A stretch of DNA of 64,000 nt from a virus (IMGVR_UViG_3300026484_000105:45993-109992), one strand, 5' to 3'; shown: positions 54,812 through 63,311, numbered from the stretch's first letter. Program-made: numbers and translations. The notes: generated from the letters alone by a model not told the origin.

Positions 54812-55357
54812 TTACATAAATTCATCAAAATCCTTAAACACTATAGCATCAGCAAGATCTTTTAAATTATAATAAAAATAGTTAGTTGTTTTAACAGCAA
54901 CAATATTAGATCTCCTACTAAACCAATCATGGTTAAAATCGATACCTAAATATTCAGCCCTCTTTTTTTCTTTCTTCATATATGCATCTGCTATAATACT
55001 ATATATATCAAAACGGGTCAAAGCTTTACCATTGTTAAACTCTAAACTAGTAAGTACCTCATCTCTTATATTAATTAATCCATTTAGCTCTTTCTCAATA
55101 TTATCTGTCATTTCAGTTAACAAACTTGCAACAACATGAACTTCATCCTGAACAGTAAGACCAGCTAACAGCACATCATCTGTTGCAACACCCATTGCCA
55201 ATGCCATATTGACATATGATGACGTTAAGTTACCAAACATGTGTGTTTTAGAAATACCAGTCTCTTTAGACCAGTCTCTATCTTTAAATATTTTTATCTT
55301 AGTTCTCATTTCTGAGATAGCCAACCTACCATCTTCTATACTAGTTATTTTTCCCAT
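54812..55357 (-). CDS. Unknown protein of the structural block
   Basis: 181 residues, start MGKITSIEDGRLAISEMRTK, helical; ends FKDFDEFM. Overlaps the preceding gene by 17 bases. No family recognised. Confidence 0.6.
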   Translation of the reverse strand: MGKITSIEDGRLAISEMRTKIKIFKDRDWSKETGISKTHMFGNLTSSYVNMALAMGVATDDVLLAGLTVQDEVHVVASLLTEMTDNIEKELNGLINIRDEVLTSLEFNNGKALTRFDIYSIIADAYMKKEKKRAEYLGIDFNHDWFSRRSNIVAVKTTNYFYYNLKDLADAIVFKDFDEFM

Positions 55358-56054
55358 TTACTTTTCTCCTTGCTTTTAATAGCTCTTTCTTAAATTTACG
55401 CTTGTCCATACAGTCCCAACACATAAGTCCCTCTTCAAGACCATGATAGAAACAAACTTTATTACCTCTTACCTCAATTATATTAGGAGGATAACAACTA
55501 TAGAACATTGGAATGTAGTTATGACTATCAAGTATATCTTTATTACTAACCCCATACTTATTGGTTTTACCTATTTCATCTAACATCTTAAGAATGGTTT
55601 CACCTGCAGCACACTTAGCAGTTTTACATATAGTCTCTGTCGTTGAGGTCAAGCTATTAAAGAATGCAAGATCATCCATTGCACGAATGCTAGCAAGCTC
55701 ACCACGTTTAAATCCACCTTTGCACATAACATCAATAGCACTACCAGTTTGTAAATGCGGATTATTTTTATCTCTACGCTCTGCATGCTCCATAGCACAT
55801 TCTATTTCTGTTATAAGATCTACTAACTGATTCTCTCTAGGATCATTTGTAGGTAGGTATTTATGTTGGTATTCAACTGTTATACTAAATATATCTGATA
55901 ATGATTCTAATTTATATAACTCAGTCTCTAAGTTAAATAATAAACCAAAACGTTCAGTGTAGCTTCTCAACTTTTCTTTATCAGACATAGTTATTTGCTT
56001 ATGTTCTTCCCATGTTCTAGGTTTACTATTAATGTTTAATTTATGATTTTCCAT
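55341..56054 (-). CDS. Unknown protein with C-terminal cysteine motif
   Basis: 237 residues. The last 45 residues contain VCFYHGLEEGLMCWDCMDKR, a likely metal-binding C...H...CxxC group, then a basic tail (KELLKARRKVNG). The rest is helical. It is between a coiled-coil protein and the beta subunit operon. Confidence 0.6.
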   Translation of the reverse strand: MENHKLNINSKPRTWEEHKQITMSDKEKLRSYTERFGLLFNLETELYKLESLSDIFSITVEYQHKYLPTNDPRENQLVDLITEIECAMEHAERRDKNNPHLQTGSAIDVMCKGGFKRGELASIRAMDDLAFFNSLTSTTETICKTAKCAAGETILKMLDEIGKTNKYGVSNKDILDSHNYIPMFYSCYPPNIIEVRGNKVCFYHGLEEGLMCWDCMDKRKFKKELLKARRKVNGKNN

Positions 56055-56065
56055 ATTTATCCTTT

Positions 56066-57310
56066 TTATATAAATGATATTATTGTTTTAAGTATGGTTG
56101 CAACCATACCAACTCCGTTAGCAATATTCTTAGATCTTTCTCCTTTTAATCTTCTTTTATGTAACTCAGCATTACGTCGTTGTTCCATTATTGAATCTAT
56201 ATAGTCCAACCTACCTTTTAATATAGTTTGTTTATAACTAACATATTTCATATCCTTATCTATTTCAGCTATCTCTAACGCTGTTTTATATTTAAGCTCT
56301 TCCAATCTGAATGCATGCATACGTTTAAATTCTTCATTATTTAATTGTGTTTCAGATAACTTTACTTTATTTTCTTCTATAATAACTTTACTTGTAGCTA
56401 TATTTAATTTGGTGTCCTCCATTTGTAGTTTTATATCACCATTATATTTAGCTGCAGATTCATTATCATATATGCCTAACATATCTAATTCATCTATAGT
56501 ATAACTGGTACGATCACTTAGAACCTCCCCATCCTTCTTCAGAATCACTTTTACCCCACTTGGTTTAGTTTTACTCGGGGTAGAAATTAAACGTTGTATA
56601 GAGCTTCCTATAGGCATATAATAAGCTTTATATGGATTATCATTATCTACTATATCTATAGATATAGTAGTTGGATGCTCATCATTAAGTATGTTCTTTC
56701 TTTTTATAGTTTCTATATTTAAATCAGACTTAGGATGCTTTATTATATTAGTAGGAACCCCTTTTGTAATAATTAGGTCATTATTAGGAATATATAGATA
56801 TTTATAGTAATCCAATTCTTTCTTTGGTACGTATGTAATTATCCTTATCACAATGTTATTACTTTCTGTACAATTATGTATCTTACTTTCTATCTCACTA
56901 ACTGTTAAACTAGATAAATCTGATAACGTTCTATAATAATCTACGAGCCCCACTGTATCTACAGCAGTAACATCATAGATAGAATACCTTTCTACTATAT
57001 AGATACCTGCACCATGATTATCATCTACGTCTTCTTTAGATAAATAGTTAAGACCAAAAGATGTAACATCATTATACTGCCTTATTGGTAGAACTATATT
57101 CCTATTATCTACAGTATATACATTATTACCCATAGTACTAAAAACATGTCTGGTATAATCTGGTCTTGCATAGTGTTTATTTTTAGCTATGTTATCATCT
57201 ATATATCCATTATTTAATTTCTTTACTTTGAATATTGCATCTGAATATTGTTCTTCTGGCGCTTCAAAAACTCTGTTAGTATCTGAAACTGGTGTTAGTG
57301 GTACATTCAT
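56066..57310 (-). CDS. Probable virion protein with C-terminal coiled coil
   Basis: 414 residues. The N-terminal 280 residues are beta-rich (for example DNRNIVLPIRQYNDVTSFG). Residues about 290-400 form a long charged helix (ATSKVIIEENKVKLSETQLN onwards) and the end GVGMVATILKTIISFI is a hydrophobic tail. It starts after a leader with a 42-base palindrome and its own promoter. Function unknown. Confidence 0.6.
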   Translation of the reverse strand: MNVPLTPVSDTNRVFEAPEEQYSDAIFKVKKLNNGYIDDNIAKNKHYARPDYTRHVFSTMGNNVYTVDNRNIVLPIRQYNDVTSFGLNYLSKEDVDDNHGAGIYIVERYSIYDVTAVDTVGLVDYYRTLSDLSSLTVSEIESKIHNCTESNNIVIRIITYVPKKELDYYKYLYIPNNDLIITKGVPTNIIKHPKSDLNIETIKRKNILNDEHPTTISIDIVDNDNPYKAYYMPIGSSIQRLISTPSKTKPSGVKVILKKDGEVLSDRTSYTIDELDMLGIYDNESAAKYNGDIKLQMEDTKLNIATSKVIIEENKVKLSETQLNNEEFKRMHAFRLEELKYKTALEIAEIDKDMKYVSYKQTILKGRLDYIDSIMEQRRNAELHKRRLKGERSKNIANGVGMVATILKTIISFI

Positions 57311-57334
57311 TTTTACTCCTTAAATTACTTAGCA

Positions 57335-57376
57335 TACTCATACCTATATCTGCTTAAGCAGATATAGGTATGAGTA
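57335..57376 (-). promoter_or_regulatory. 42-base perfect palindrome in the 57310 leader
   Basis: Both halves (TACTCATACCTATATCTGC to the centre TT/AA) are exact complements; it begins right after the promoter at 57381. As RNA it would form a 19-bp hairpin at the transcript 5' end. Confidence 0.7.
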
Positions 57377-57380
57377 TATT

Positions 57381-57406
57381 ACATTAATAATATATGCTTA
57401 TAATAA
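57381..57406 (-). promoter_or_regulatory. Early-type promoter for the 57310 gene
   Basis: Minus strand AAGCATATATTATTAATGTA, CATATATTATTAATG subtype. Confidence 0.65.
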
Positions 57407-57489
57407 ATTAAAGAACAAAAAACATTTAATGCTAGCAGGTAGTGTCTCACTAATATTAAAGTTGCATGCGTTTATTTCCACGGTAATTT

Positions 57490-57590
57490 GAAAAAGAAAA
57501 AAGAATAGAGGATCGCTACGTTATTTTGCTAACGTATGTCCCCTATTTATGGTAGTATCCTATGTATGCATAGATAATCTATCTATGTCA
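57490..57590 (-). ncRNA. Candidate small phage RNA with own promoter and terminator
   Basis: About 100 bases. It begins after the promoter at 57591-57614 with a 5' hairpin (CATAGAT/ATCTATG, 57569-57587). Its 3' end is a long hairpin (57505-57546) with core TACGTTA/TAACGTA and outer arms ATAGAGGA/TCCCCTAT, followed by TTCTTTTTTCTTTTTC. There is no SD plus ORF in it. Structure and position argue for a transcribed RNA; function unknown. It is next to the capsid gene. Confidence 0.5.
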
Positions 57591-57614
57591 TATAAATAAT
57601 ATATATGTAGAAAA
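57591..57614 (-). promoter_or_regulatory. Early-type promoter of the small RNA
   Basis: Minus strand TTTTCTACATATATATTATT, intermediate between the two promoter subtypes. Confidence 0.6.
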
Positions 57615-57666
57615 TCTTCTAAACTCATTATCTTCTATTTAATAAGGTGGAGGCATAAAAGAGGTC

Positions 57667-57700
57667 GTAACATGACATGGCTAAGACCATGTCATGTTAC
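57667..57700 (-). terminator. Capsid-gene terminator
   Basis: 14-bp perfect stem GTAACATGACATGG with a 6-base loop, about 50 bases after the capsid stop; followed on the minus strand by GACCTCTTTTATG. Confidence 0.7.
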
Positions 57701-57748
57701 TGTATCTAAGTGCATTGGGTATTTACTTATCGCTTTTGAAACTACCTA

Positions 57749-59917
57749 CTAAACTGTTTTAATGTTTTTAGTAATTTTACCTAACGAATCTTCAATTCCA
57801 GAGATGTTAACTACTGACATGATCGGTAGTTGTGGTACATGTAAGAATCTTGGTAATGTAGAAAGTTCTCTAACAATATTACCACCTCTATTTGCAACAA
57901 CATCTAGTGAAACTTCTGGAGACCAGAAACATACACCAAACCCAAGTGGGTTAACTTTTTCATTTTTAGTAGAACCAGTATCACCAAATGTAATAAACAT
58001 TTTACCAGCAACTAATGGATTCATTGTAGTAGCAATATGAACATCAAACTCTGAACCAAGATCAACTTTACCAGAACCATTTGTAAGATATTGTGCAGTT
58101 CTGCTATCTGTACCTATAAGTACTGAAGTTTTACCAGCAGTTCCACCATTAAGAACTTTACTTGCAACAGCATAATTAGAATCAGTAAACATTTTAATAA
58201 CTTCATCTTTGATTTTACCAACAAGCGTACCTTTGATATCTTCCATTTTCTCACCAGATCTAACTGAATCAACATTGTTAGCAACATTTAAGTTAGTTTC
58301 ATTGTAGTATGCATCTACAAAGAATCTTGATACACCAAGGATTGCAGCATCTTTAACATTTCCATTTGCAGTAATTTGTCTTAATGTTTCAGAGAACATT
58401 ACAAGAGCGTTTACGGCTTCAAGAGACATTTTAATACCTGTGAATGCAATTTGAGAAGCAAGGTATGTAGCGTCATTATCAGTATCATTAGAGTTACCAA
58501 TAGTTTTAAGAATTGTAACACCTGATCTAACTGGAACAGTATAGATTTGGTTATGAATATCAACACCAACTAATTGACCTCTTTGTCTAATATTAGAGTT
58601 AGTTGTGTAAGCTTCAACAGAGTAAGCTCTTGGTTTACAAGTTTCAATAACTGCAGCAATTGCTTTGTAGTTTTCATCATCTTCTTCAAGAATGTTTCCA
58701 CCAGCATCTAAGATCTCTACTAATCTAACTGAAGATGCATATAGAGCGATATCACCAATATGTGTATTACCATCACCATGTAGTACTAGCTCTACTCTAA
58801 CAGTATAGTTTTGTGCAAGTTGTGCTAAGATAGCTGAACCAGCTCCATCCCATTTTTTAGTAGCAGCAGTATTTAAAATCATTGCATCTGTTGTAAATGC
58901 CATTGAGATATCTTTGTTATGATCTTGTGTGCTATGTGTAAAGTTTGAATGTGGTAACATTGCAATGTTGAATTTGAAAGTTTCAGTAATTTCTTTATCA
59001 TCAGCATCTTTACCAGTAAGATCAAAGAATACATCTTTAACTTGCACTCTTCTATCAAGAGCATCAGTATTATCCATAACACCTTTAGCAAGTTGTGCAT
59101 CAGTTTGCGAAACACCTAATAGAGAAATAGCTTTACCCATTTTCAATGGAGCAGTTGTAATCTTCTCACCTTTTTCAGCATTAACAGATTTAAGATCAGC
59201 AGCAAGTACACCTTCAGCTTCTTTTCTAAGAACAGGAACAAGTAGGTTTTTATCTACAGATAAAATACTTGGATCATGGATTGCTTTAACGATTGATTTT
59301 TTGTTAAATTTACCTTTATCAGATGCGCCAGAAGTGCTTCTTGTAACTTCATCATAAAGATTGATAACTCTAGCTTCAATAGATGCACCAGAAGTTGTTG
59401 GATCGATTGTAACTGTTGGGAAGAATAGTTCACCAAATGCATCTTGTTTAGAAGCAAGTAAATTATATATAACAGAGAAATAAACTGCAGAGTTTAAAGT
59501 TTGACCATCAAAAGATTCCATAGAGATATTATCCATATCCACCATATCTTCAAGACCAAGAGCATCACCATCAACTGTACCAACTACATTTTGCGCAGTA
59601 ACAGGTTTTAAAGAACCTAGGTTTTCTCTAGCAGCAGTAGGGTCCATTGCAAGACCAGCAACAAGTTGAGCAGCCTTAAGTTGTGCAGCAGTTACCTGAC
59701 CAGCATCCATACCTTCAGTAGAGATAACCGTATCAATAGTATTTTTCACTATCTCATTAAGAGATTCTAAAGAAGCGTTTGCAGTTTGTGCAGTAGCAAC
59801 ATCCATTGATTCAGAAGAGATTACAACCTGTGCAATTTCTGGTCTGTTTGTAAGTCCATGTACTGTAAGACCTGATTTTATTCCATCTACTAGTGTAGCA
59901 ATTTGATTTTTATCCAT
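57749..59917 (-). CDS. Major capsid protein (phiKZ gp120-like)
   Basis: 722 residues, close to the phiKZ capsid length. From about 135 on it has a mature-capsid look (NSAVYFSVIYNLLASKQDAF, FFPTVTIDPTTSGASIEARV). The first 134 residues contain four S-x-E tripeptides ending at E36, E51, E68 and E134. Family knowledge: phiKZ-like head proteases cut after S-x-E, and the N-terminal propeptide is removed on maturation; the ISME/SFDGQ junction at 134 is the best candidate. Codon and base use are less AT-rich and more regular than in neighbours, as expected for a very highly expressed gene. SD AAAGGA. Confidence 0.88.
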   Translation of the reverse strand: MDKNQIATLVDGIKSGLTVHGLTNRPEIAQVVISSESMDVATAQTANASLESLNEIVKNTIDTVISTEGMDAGQVTAAQLKAAQLVAGLAMDPTAARENLGSLKPVTAQNVVGTVDGDALGLEDMVDMDNISMESFDGQTLNSAVYFSVIYNLLASKQDAFGELFFPTVTIDPTTSGASIEARVINLYDEVTRSTSGASDKGKFNKKSIVKAIHDPSILSVDKNLLVPVLRKEAEGVLAADLKSVNAEKGEKITTAPLKMGKAISLLGVSQTDAQLAKGVMDNTDALDRRVQVKDVFFDLTGKDADDKEITETFKFNIAMLPHSNFTHSTQDHNKDISMAFTTDAMILNTAATKKWDGAGSAILAQLAQNYTVRVELVLHGDGNTHIGDIALYASSVRLVEILDAGGNILEEDDENYKAIAAVIETCKPRAYSVEAYTTNSNIRQRGQLVGVDIHNQIYTVPVRSGVTILKTIGNSNDTDNDATYLASQIAFTGIKMSLEAVNALVMFSETLRQITANGNVKDAAILGVSRFFVDAYYNETNLNVANNVDSVRSGEKMEDIKGTLVGKIKDEVIKMFTDSNYAVASKVLNGGTAGKTSVLIGTDSRTAQYLTNGSGKVDLGSEFDVHIATTMNPLVAGKMFITFGDTGSTKNEKVNPLGFGVCFWSPEVSLDVVANRGGNIVRELSTLPRFLHVPQLPIMSVVNISGIEDSLGKITKNIKTV

Positions 59918-59932
59918 AAGGGATCCTTTGTA

Positions 59933-60460
59933 TTATTTTGTTTTGTTTAAAATTAAAAATTTCTTAAAATGTCTACCATCGTATATATCAGTAGGTTTAA
60001 AATACTTAAATGCAAAATTAATTATTTCATTAATAAGATCTTTTTCAAGCCCCTTATTATTGAATTTTATAAAATTACTAAATCCTTTTTTAAGGATCAC
60101 ATAGATAGTATTATTTTCATATGTCAATAGAATAGTACTTTTGATATCAGTATTACAGGTTTTACCTAAGCTTAAAGAATCAACTACATCTTTAGCAGCT
60201 TCTATAGTCTTGCCATTGCTCATTCTGCGAATATCACTACTGAAACCATCAGTACCAGAATCAACAAACATATACTCCTCGATGAATCTATTTATAGCAA
60301 CAAAATCACTTATATCCATCTTAGCCATCTTATTAAGCTTACAACTGGTGTCATTTATTTTAGTTATATCATCGCTTAAAGTGGTCATGTCAATGTTGTT
60401 TGCATCAAGCGATTGTTTAATGTACCATGGTACAAATACCACTTCTATCTCATTATTCAT
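59933..60460 (-). CDS. Unknown protein upstream of the capsid gene
   Basis: 175 residues, start MNNEIEVVFVPWYIKQSLD. C-terminal half beta then helix (TIYVILKKGFSNFIKF). Only 15 bases from the capsid ATG, so probably in the same transcript and perhaps a capsid assembly factor; this is inference. No family recognised. Confidence 0.6.
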   Translation of the reverse strand: MNNEIEVVFVPWYIKQSLDANNIDMTTLSDDITKINDTSCKLNKMAKMDISDFVAINRFIEEYMFVDSGTDGFSSDIRRMSNGKTIEAAKDVVDSLSLGKTCNTDIKSTILLTYENNTIYVILKKGFSNFIKFNNKGLEKDLINEIINFAFKYFKPTDIYDGRHFKKFLILNKTK

Positions 60461-60549
60461 AGAGTTCTCCCTTCTATTATAGTTTTATAAATGTAAACTA
60501 TAAAGATTAACAGCTTATAGCAATTAGACCTAACCATCGCTTCATGCAT
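60457..60549 (-). CDS. Possible 30-residue membrane peptide
   Basis: MHEAMVRSNCYKLLIFIVYI... ends in a TGA overlapping the next ATG (ATGA), the pattern of translational coupling. AAGGAG is only one to two bases before this ATG, so the start is doubtful. Confidence 0.3.
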   Translation of the reverse strand: MHEAMVRSNCYKLLIFIVYIYKTIIEGRTL

Positions 60550-60689
60550 ACTCCTTATAATTATTTATTTACTCATTAAAATTGACTATCTTACGGCATT
60601 TTATAATAAGTATCATAAATACATTTACCTTTAAAAATCTTTTTGATTATTATCAATATCTATGATAAGAATAAATAAAAGGAACCCTA

Positions 60690-62201
60690 ATGCAAAAAAT
60701 AGATATAATCTTTAAATCAATAACTTTATTATATAGAGAATCATTTATACAAGATAATCCCAATAGCAGTAATGATTTAGTTAGAACAGTAATGAAGACT
60801 ATTGTCACTGATGGCAAGTATATGATGATGGGAGGGAGTAGTGATGTTACTGCTAATCTTAAAAAATTTACATTGGATTTATGCAATAATAACGATAGGC
60901 CTTTTGACAAGGAAATGATTAGACAATCAGTTGCATTAATACTTGGTGAAAATACTAATACCTTAGATATCTTAATGAGAACTATAAATGAGGATTTAGA
61001 AACTAATAAATTAAATAGAGTTATCTTAACATTAAAAAGGTATCTTAATAATTACTATAAAGAGTATCAGATTTCAGATATCCTAAGTAATGCTCACTAT
61101 AGATTTAAGAATAATAGATCTGGTATAAAAAGTACTAATGATTTTATTAACAACATGGTTAGTGCTTTAGAATCGCTAGAATTAACGACTAAAAGCAAAG
61201 ACCCAGCTATAGCGAATGAGATAGATCTTGGTGACGATAAGTCATTAGATGAAGTTATGGAAGCGGTTAAGGATGATGGTGTTGCCACAAGTAAATTAAA
61301 GACTGGCTGGCAAGCATTAAATAGGATGACTAGTGGTGGATTTAAAAGAGGTGAGACGGTAACAGTTGGTGCTTTACAACATAAGTATAAATCTGGTTTT
61401 ACGTTAAGTTTATTTGCACAACTTGCAGTATACAATAAACCACAGATGTTAGACGAAACTAAGAAACCACTTATGTTACTAATAAGTCTTGAAGATGATA
61501 TGTCCAATGTTGTTGATTTCTTATATAGATACCTATATAATAATGAACATAATGAGTTACCAGATTTTAGTAAGATAACCGCTAAGGAAGCTTCTAAGTA
61601 TGTTCAGGAGAAACTGGGTGTAAATGGTTATCATGTGAAGATGCTTAGAGTAGATCCAACGGCATGGTCGTTTAAACATTTATTCAACAAGATAATAGAG
61701 TATGAGGCAGCTGGTTATGAGTTACATAGTTTATTTATAGACTACCTAAGCATGATACCAACTATAGGCTGTATAACAACTGGTCCTGGCGGTACGGATC
61801 TTAGAGATCTATTTAGAAGAGTTAGAAACTTCTGTGCAGTAAGAAAGATATTGCACCTTACACCACACCAACTTAGTACTGAAGCTAAACAACTTATTAG
61901 AAATGGTGTACCTGATGCTACATTCGTTAAAGAGATATCTGGTAAAGGTTATTATAGTGGTAGTAGACAATTAGATCAAGAGATAGATTTAGAGTTATAT
62001 ATACATATAGCTAAAATAAATGGTAAACCACATTTAACAGTACAAAGAGGTAAACATAGGGGTGCTCCTATATTAGATGAAAAGTTCCATTATTTTGCAC
62101 TTCCATTTCCAAAACGTGCACCTATACTTGATGATGTTAATGGTGACGATACATCCTATAGTCCTGATGGCGGTTCCGATGACGGTGGATTTGAATTTTA
62201 A
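60690..62201 (+). CDS. DnaB-like replicative helicase
   Basis: 503 residues. RecA-type helicase domain from about 205: TGWQALNRMTSGGFKRGETV, then a Walker A-like GALQHKYKSG (G227-G236) in which Tyr replaces the usual Gly; LISLEDDMS; Walker B LFIDYLSMI with D351; and the GTDLRDLFRRVRNFC and HLTPHQLSTEA segments of DnaB motifs 3 and 4. Residues 1-170 are an N-terminal helical domain. The tail is acidic. It would unwind the phage replication fork. AAAAGGA precedes the ATG. Confidence 0.85.
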   Translation: MQKIDIIFKSITLLYRESFIQDNPNSSNDLVRTVMKTIVTDGKYMMMGGSSDVTANLKKFTLDLCNNNDRPFDKEMIRQSVALILGENTNTLDILMRTINEDLETNKLNRVILTLKRYLNNYYKEYQISDILSNAHYRFKNNRSGIKSTNDFINNMVSALESLELTTKSKDPAIANEIDLGDDKSLDEVMEAVKDDGVATSKLKTGWQALNRMTSGGFKRGETVTVGALQHKYKSGFTLSLFAQLAVYNKPQMLDETKKPLMLLISLEDDMSNVVDFLYRYLYNNEHNELPDFSKITAKEASKYVQEKLGVNGYHVKMLRVDPTAWSFKHLFNKIIEYEAAGYELHSLFIDYLSMIPTIGCITTGPGGTDLRDLFRRVRNFCAVRKILHLTPHQLSTEAKQLIRNGVPDATFVKEISGKGYYSGSRQLDQEIDLELYIHIAKINGKPHLTVQRGKHRGAPILDEKFHYFALPFPKRAPILDDVNGDDTSYSPDGGSDDGGFEF

Positions 62202-62219
62202 GAAAGAAAAAAATATATG

Positions 62220-62249
62220 CTTATAGTAAGACATTAGTCTTACTATAAG
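62220..62249. terminator. Bidirectional hairpin between helicase and YkgJ-like genes
   Basis: 13-bp inverted repeat CTTATAGTAAGAC around TAAT-type loop, with U-rich flanks on the minus-strand side (TTTTTTTCTTTCTT). Confidence 0.75.
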
Positions 62250-62286
62250 TTAGCTCTTAATAAACTATTAGAATATATTTGAGGAA

Positions 62287-62787
62287 TTATGTTCTTTCTT
62301 CATCAACTCTAATCCTAATTGGCTTCATACCCGCAATATCTTTGGTACGTTCATTTGTATAACTAGTCATAAATTCAATATCCAACTTTCTTGTCTTTAC
62401 AGCTAATCTGTACTCTATCTCCTCATCATGCGGTCTAGATGCCATTCCATCAAATGGACACTTTATATACATCTTATTACCGAAGTCTTTACAAATTCTT
62501 GGCCTATGCTCATATACAGAACATTTATCATTTTCTAAAAAGATACATTTATCAGCATCGTTTATTGCCTTGGTACCTTTACGTTTAATCATATAAGAAC
62601 CAGGAATATTTGATTCAACAAGTTTAAGTTTTTTGAACTTAGATTTATAATTCTTTTTGAGTATTCTGAGCTCATTCTCAGTAAAGAGTACATTTGCACC
62701 ACAGCAGTCTCCACCGCAGTTGTTACAAGGCAATTGTGGGTTTTCAACTTCGACATTTCTCATGTCCTCTAATATTTTATCTAACAT
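62287..62787 (-). CDS. YkgJ-family cysteine-cluster protein
   Basis: 166 residues. CNNCGGDCCG (C21, C24, C28, C29) near the N-terminus, then CIFLENDKCSVYEHRPRICK and IKCPF in the middle: the CxxCxxxCC plus C.....C.(I/V)Y..RP..C pattern of the YkgJ family, believed to bind zinc or an iron-sulfur cluster. The biochemical role is not settled. Own early-type promoter at 62807-62832, so it is likely made early. Confidence 0.8.
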   Translation of the reverse strand: MLDKILEDMRNVEVENPQLPCNNCGGDCCGANVLFTENELRILKKNYKSKFKKLKLVESNIPGSYMIKRKGTKAINDADKCIFLENDKCSVYEHRPRICKDFGNKMYIKCPFDGMASRPHDEEIEYRLAVKTRKLDIEFMTSYTNERTKDIAGMKPIRIRVDEERT

Positions 62788-62806
62788 GTGTATCCTTTTT
62801 TATTTA

Positions 62807-62832
62807 CTACTTATATTATATATGATTGAAAA
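62807..62832 (-). promoter_or_regulatory. Early-type promoter of the YkgJ-like gene
   Basis: Minus strand TTTTCAATCATATATAATAT, 20 bases before the ATG; no leader hairpin. Confidence 0.6.
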
Positions 62833-62859
62833 TAAGTGGATTCCAATGAAAGGATATAA

Positions 62860-63066
62860 ATGTATGACTTTTTAGATATACTTGTTCCTACTGCGTTCTT
62901 AATGCCTATGGCGTTAGTATTTATTAATAAGAAAAGAGTACGGTGTACCAATCCTAGATGTAATGGTATAATGGAGAGCTTTATACACATAGGAAATGGT
63001 GTTAGTTCTACTCCAGATAATATACATTTTAAATGTAAAAAATGTGGTAAACAGATACAATGTTAG
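62860..63066 (+). CDS. Membrane-anchored zinc-ribbon protein
   Basis: 68 residues: hydrophobic N-terminal segment (DFLDILVPTAFLMPMALVFI) followed by a zinc ribbon with RCTNPRCNG and KCKKCGK (two CxxC-type knuckles). Monocistronic, ending in a palindromic terminator. Function unknown. Confidence 0.65.
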   Translation: MYDFLDILVPTAFLMPMALVFINKKRVRCTNPRCNGIMESFIHIGNGVSSTPDNIHFKCKKCGKQIQC

Positions 63067-63099
63067 TATAGGTATGGACTTAAGTCCATACCTATACTA
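63064..63099. terminator. Bidirectional palindromic terminator
   Basis: 36-base perfect palindrome beginning TAGTATAGGTATGGACTT, overlapping the stops of both convergent genes. Confidence 0.75.
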
Positions 63100-63297
63100 T
63101 CTACCTATTCTCATGTTATCGATAACTTTACTGAGTAGTTCTGTAGTAAAATCAGATCTAAACATCATAAATAGTGAGCTATATAATGCAACAAAACCCG
63201 TTGTTTCAATTATAGTTGGATCCATATTTTTCACAATTGTGAATACGTATACCCCTACAAATATGAAAAAAGCAAATGTACTCTTCCAATTCTTCAT
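63097..63297 (-). CDS. Small membrane protein (holin-like size)
   Basis: 66 residues, two hydrophobic segments (about 7-22 and 33-46), charged ends. Size and topology would suit a class II holin, but it is made downstream of a cytochrome gene rather than in the spanin cluster. Very strong SD (AAGGAGG). Either lysis or respiratory-membrane function is possible. Confidence 0.6.
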   Translation of the reverse strand: MKNWKSTFAFFIFVGVYVFTIVKNMDPTIIETTGFVALYSSLFMMFRSDFTTELLSKVIDNMRIGR

Positions 63298-63311
63298 CTT
63301 GTCCTCCTTAC

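Larger units (their letters stand above)
57311..57748 (-). other. 438-base intergenic region with two promoters and a small RNA gene
   Basis: No credible ORF on either strand. On the minus strand, in order: capsid-gene terminator (57667-57700), promoter (57591-57614), hairpin (57569-57587), terminator-like hairpin with U-tract (57490-57546), AT-rich spacer, second promoter (57381-57406) and 42-base palindrome (57335-57376) before the ATG at 57310. Confidence 0.7.

Noticed and set aside
57560-57640. 22-residue ORF (MSLEDFLHIYYLY...) over the small-RNA promoter
   Set aside because: It has no SD and overlaps the promoter element itself.
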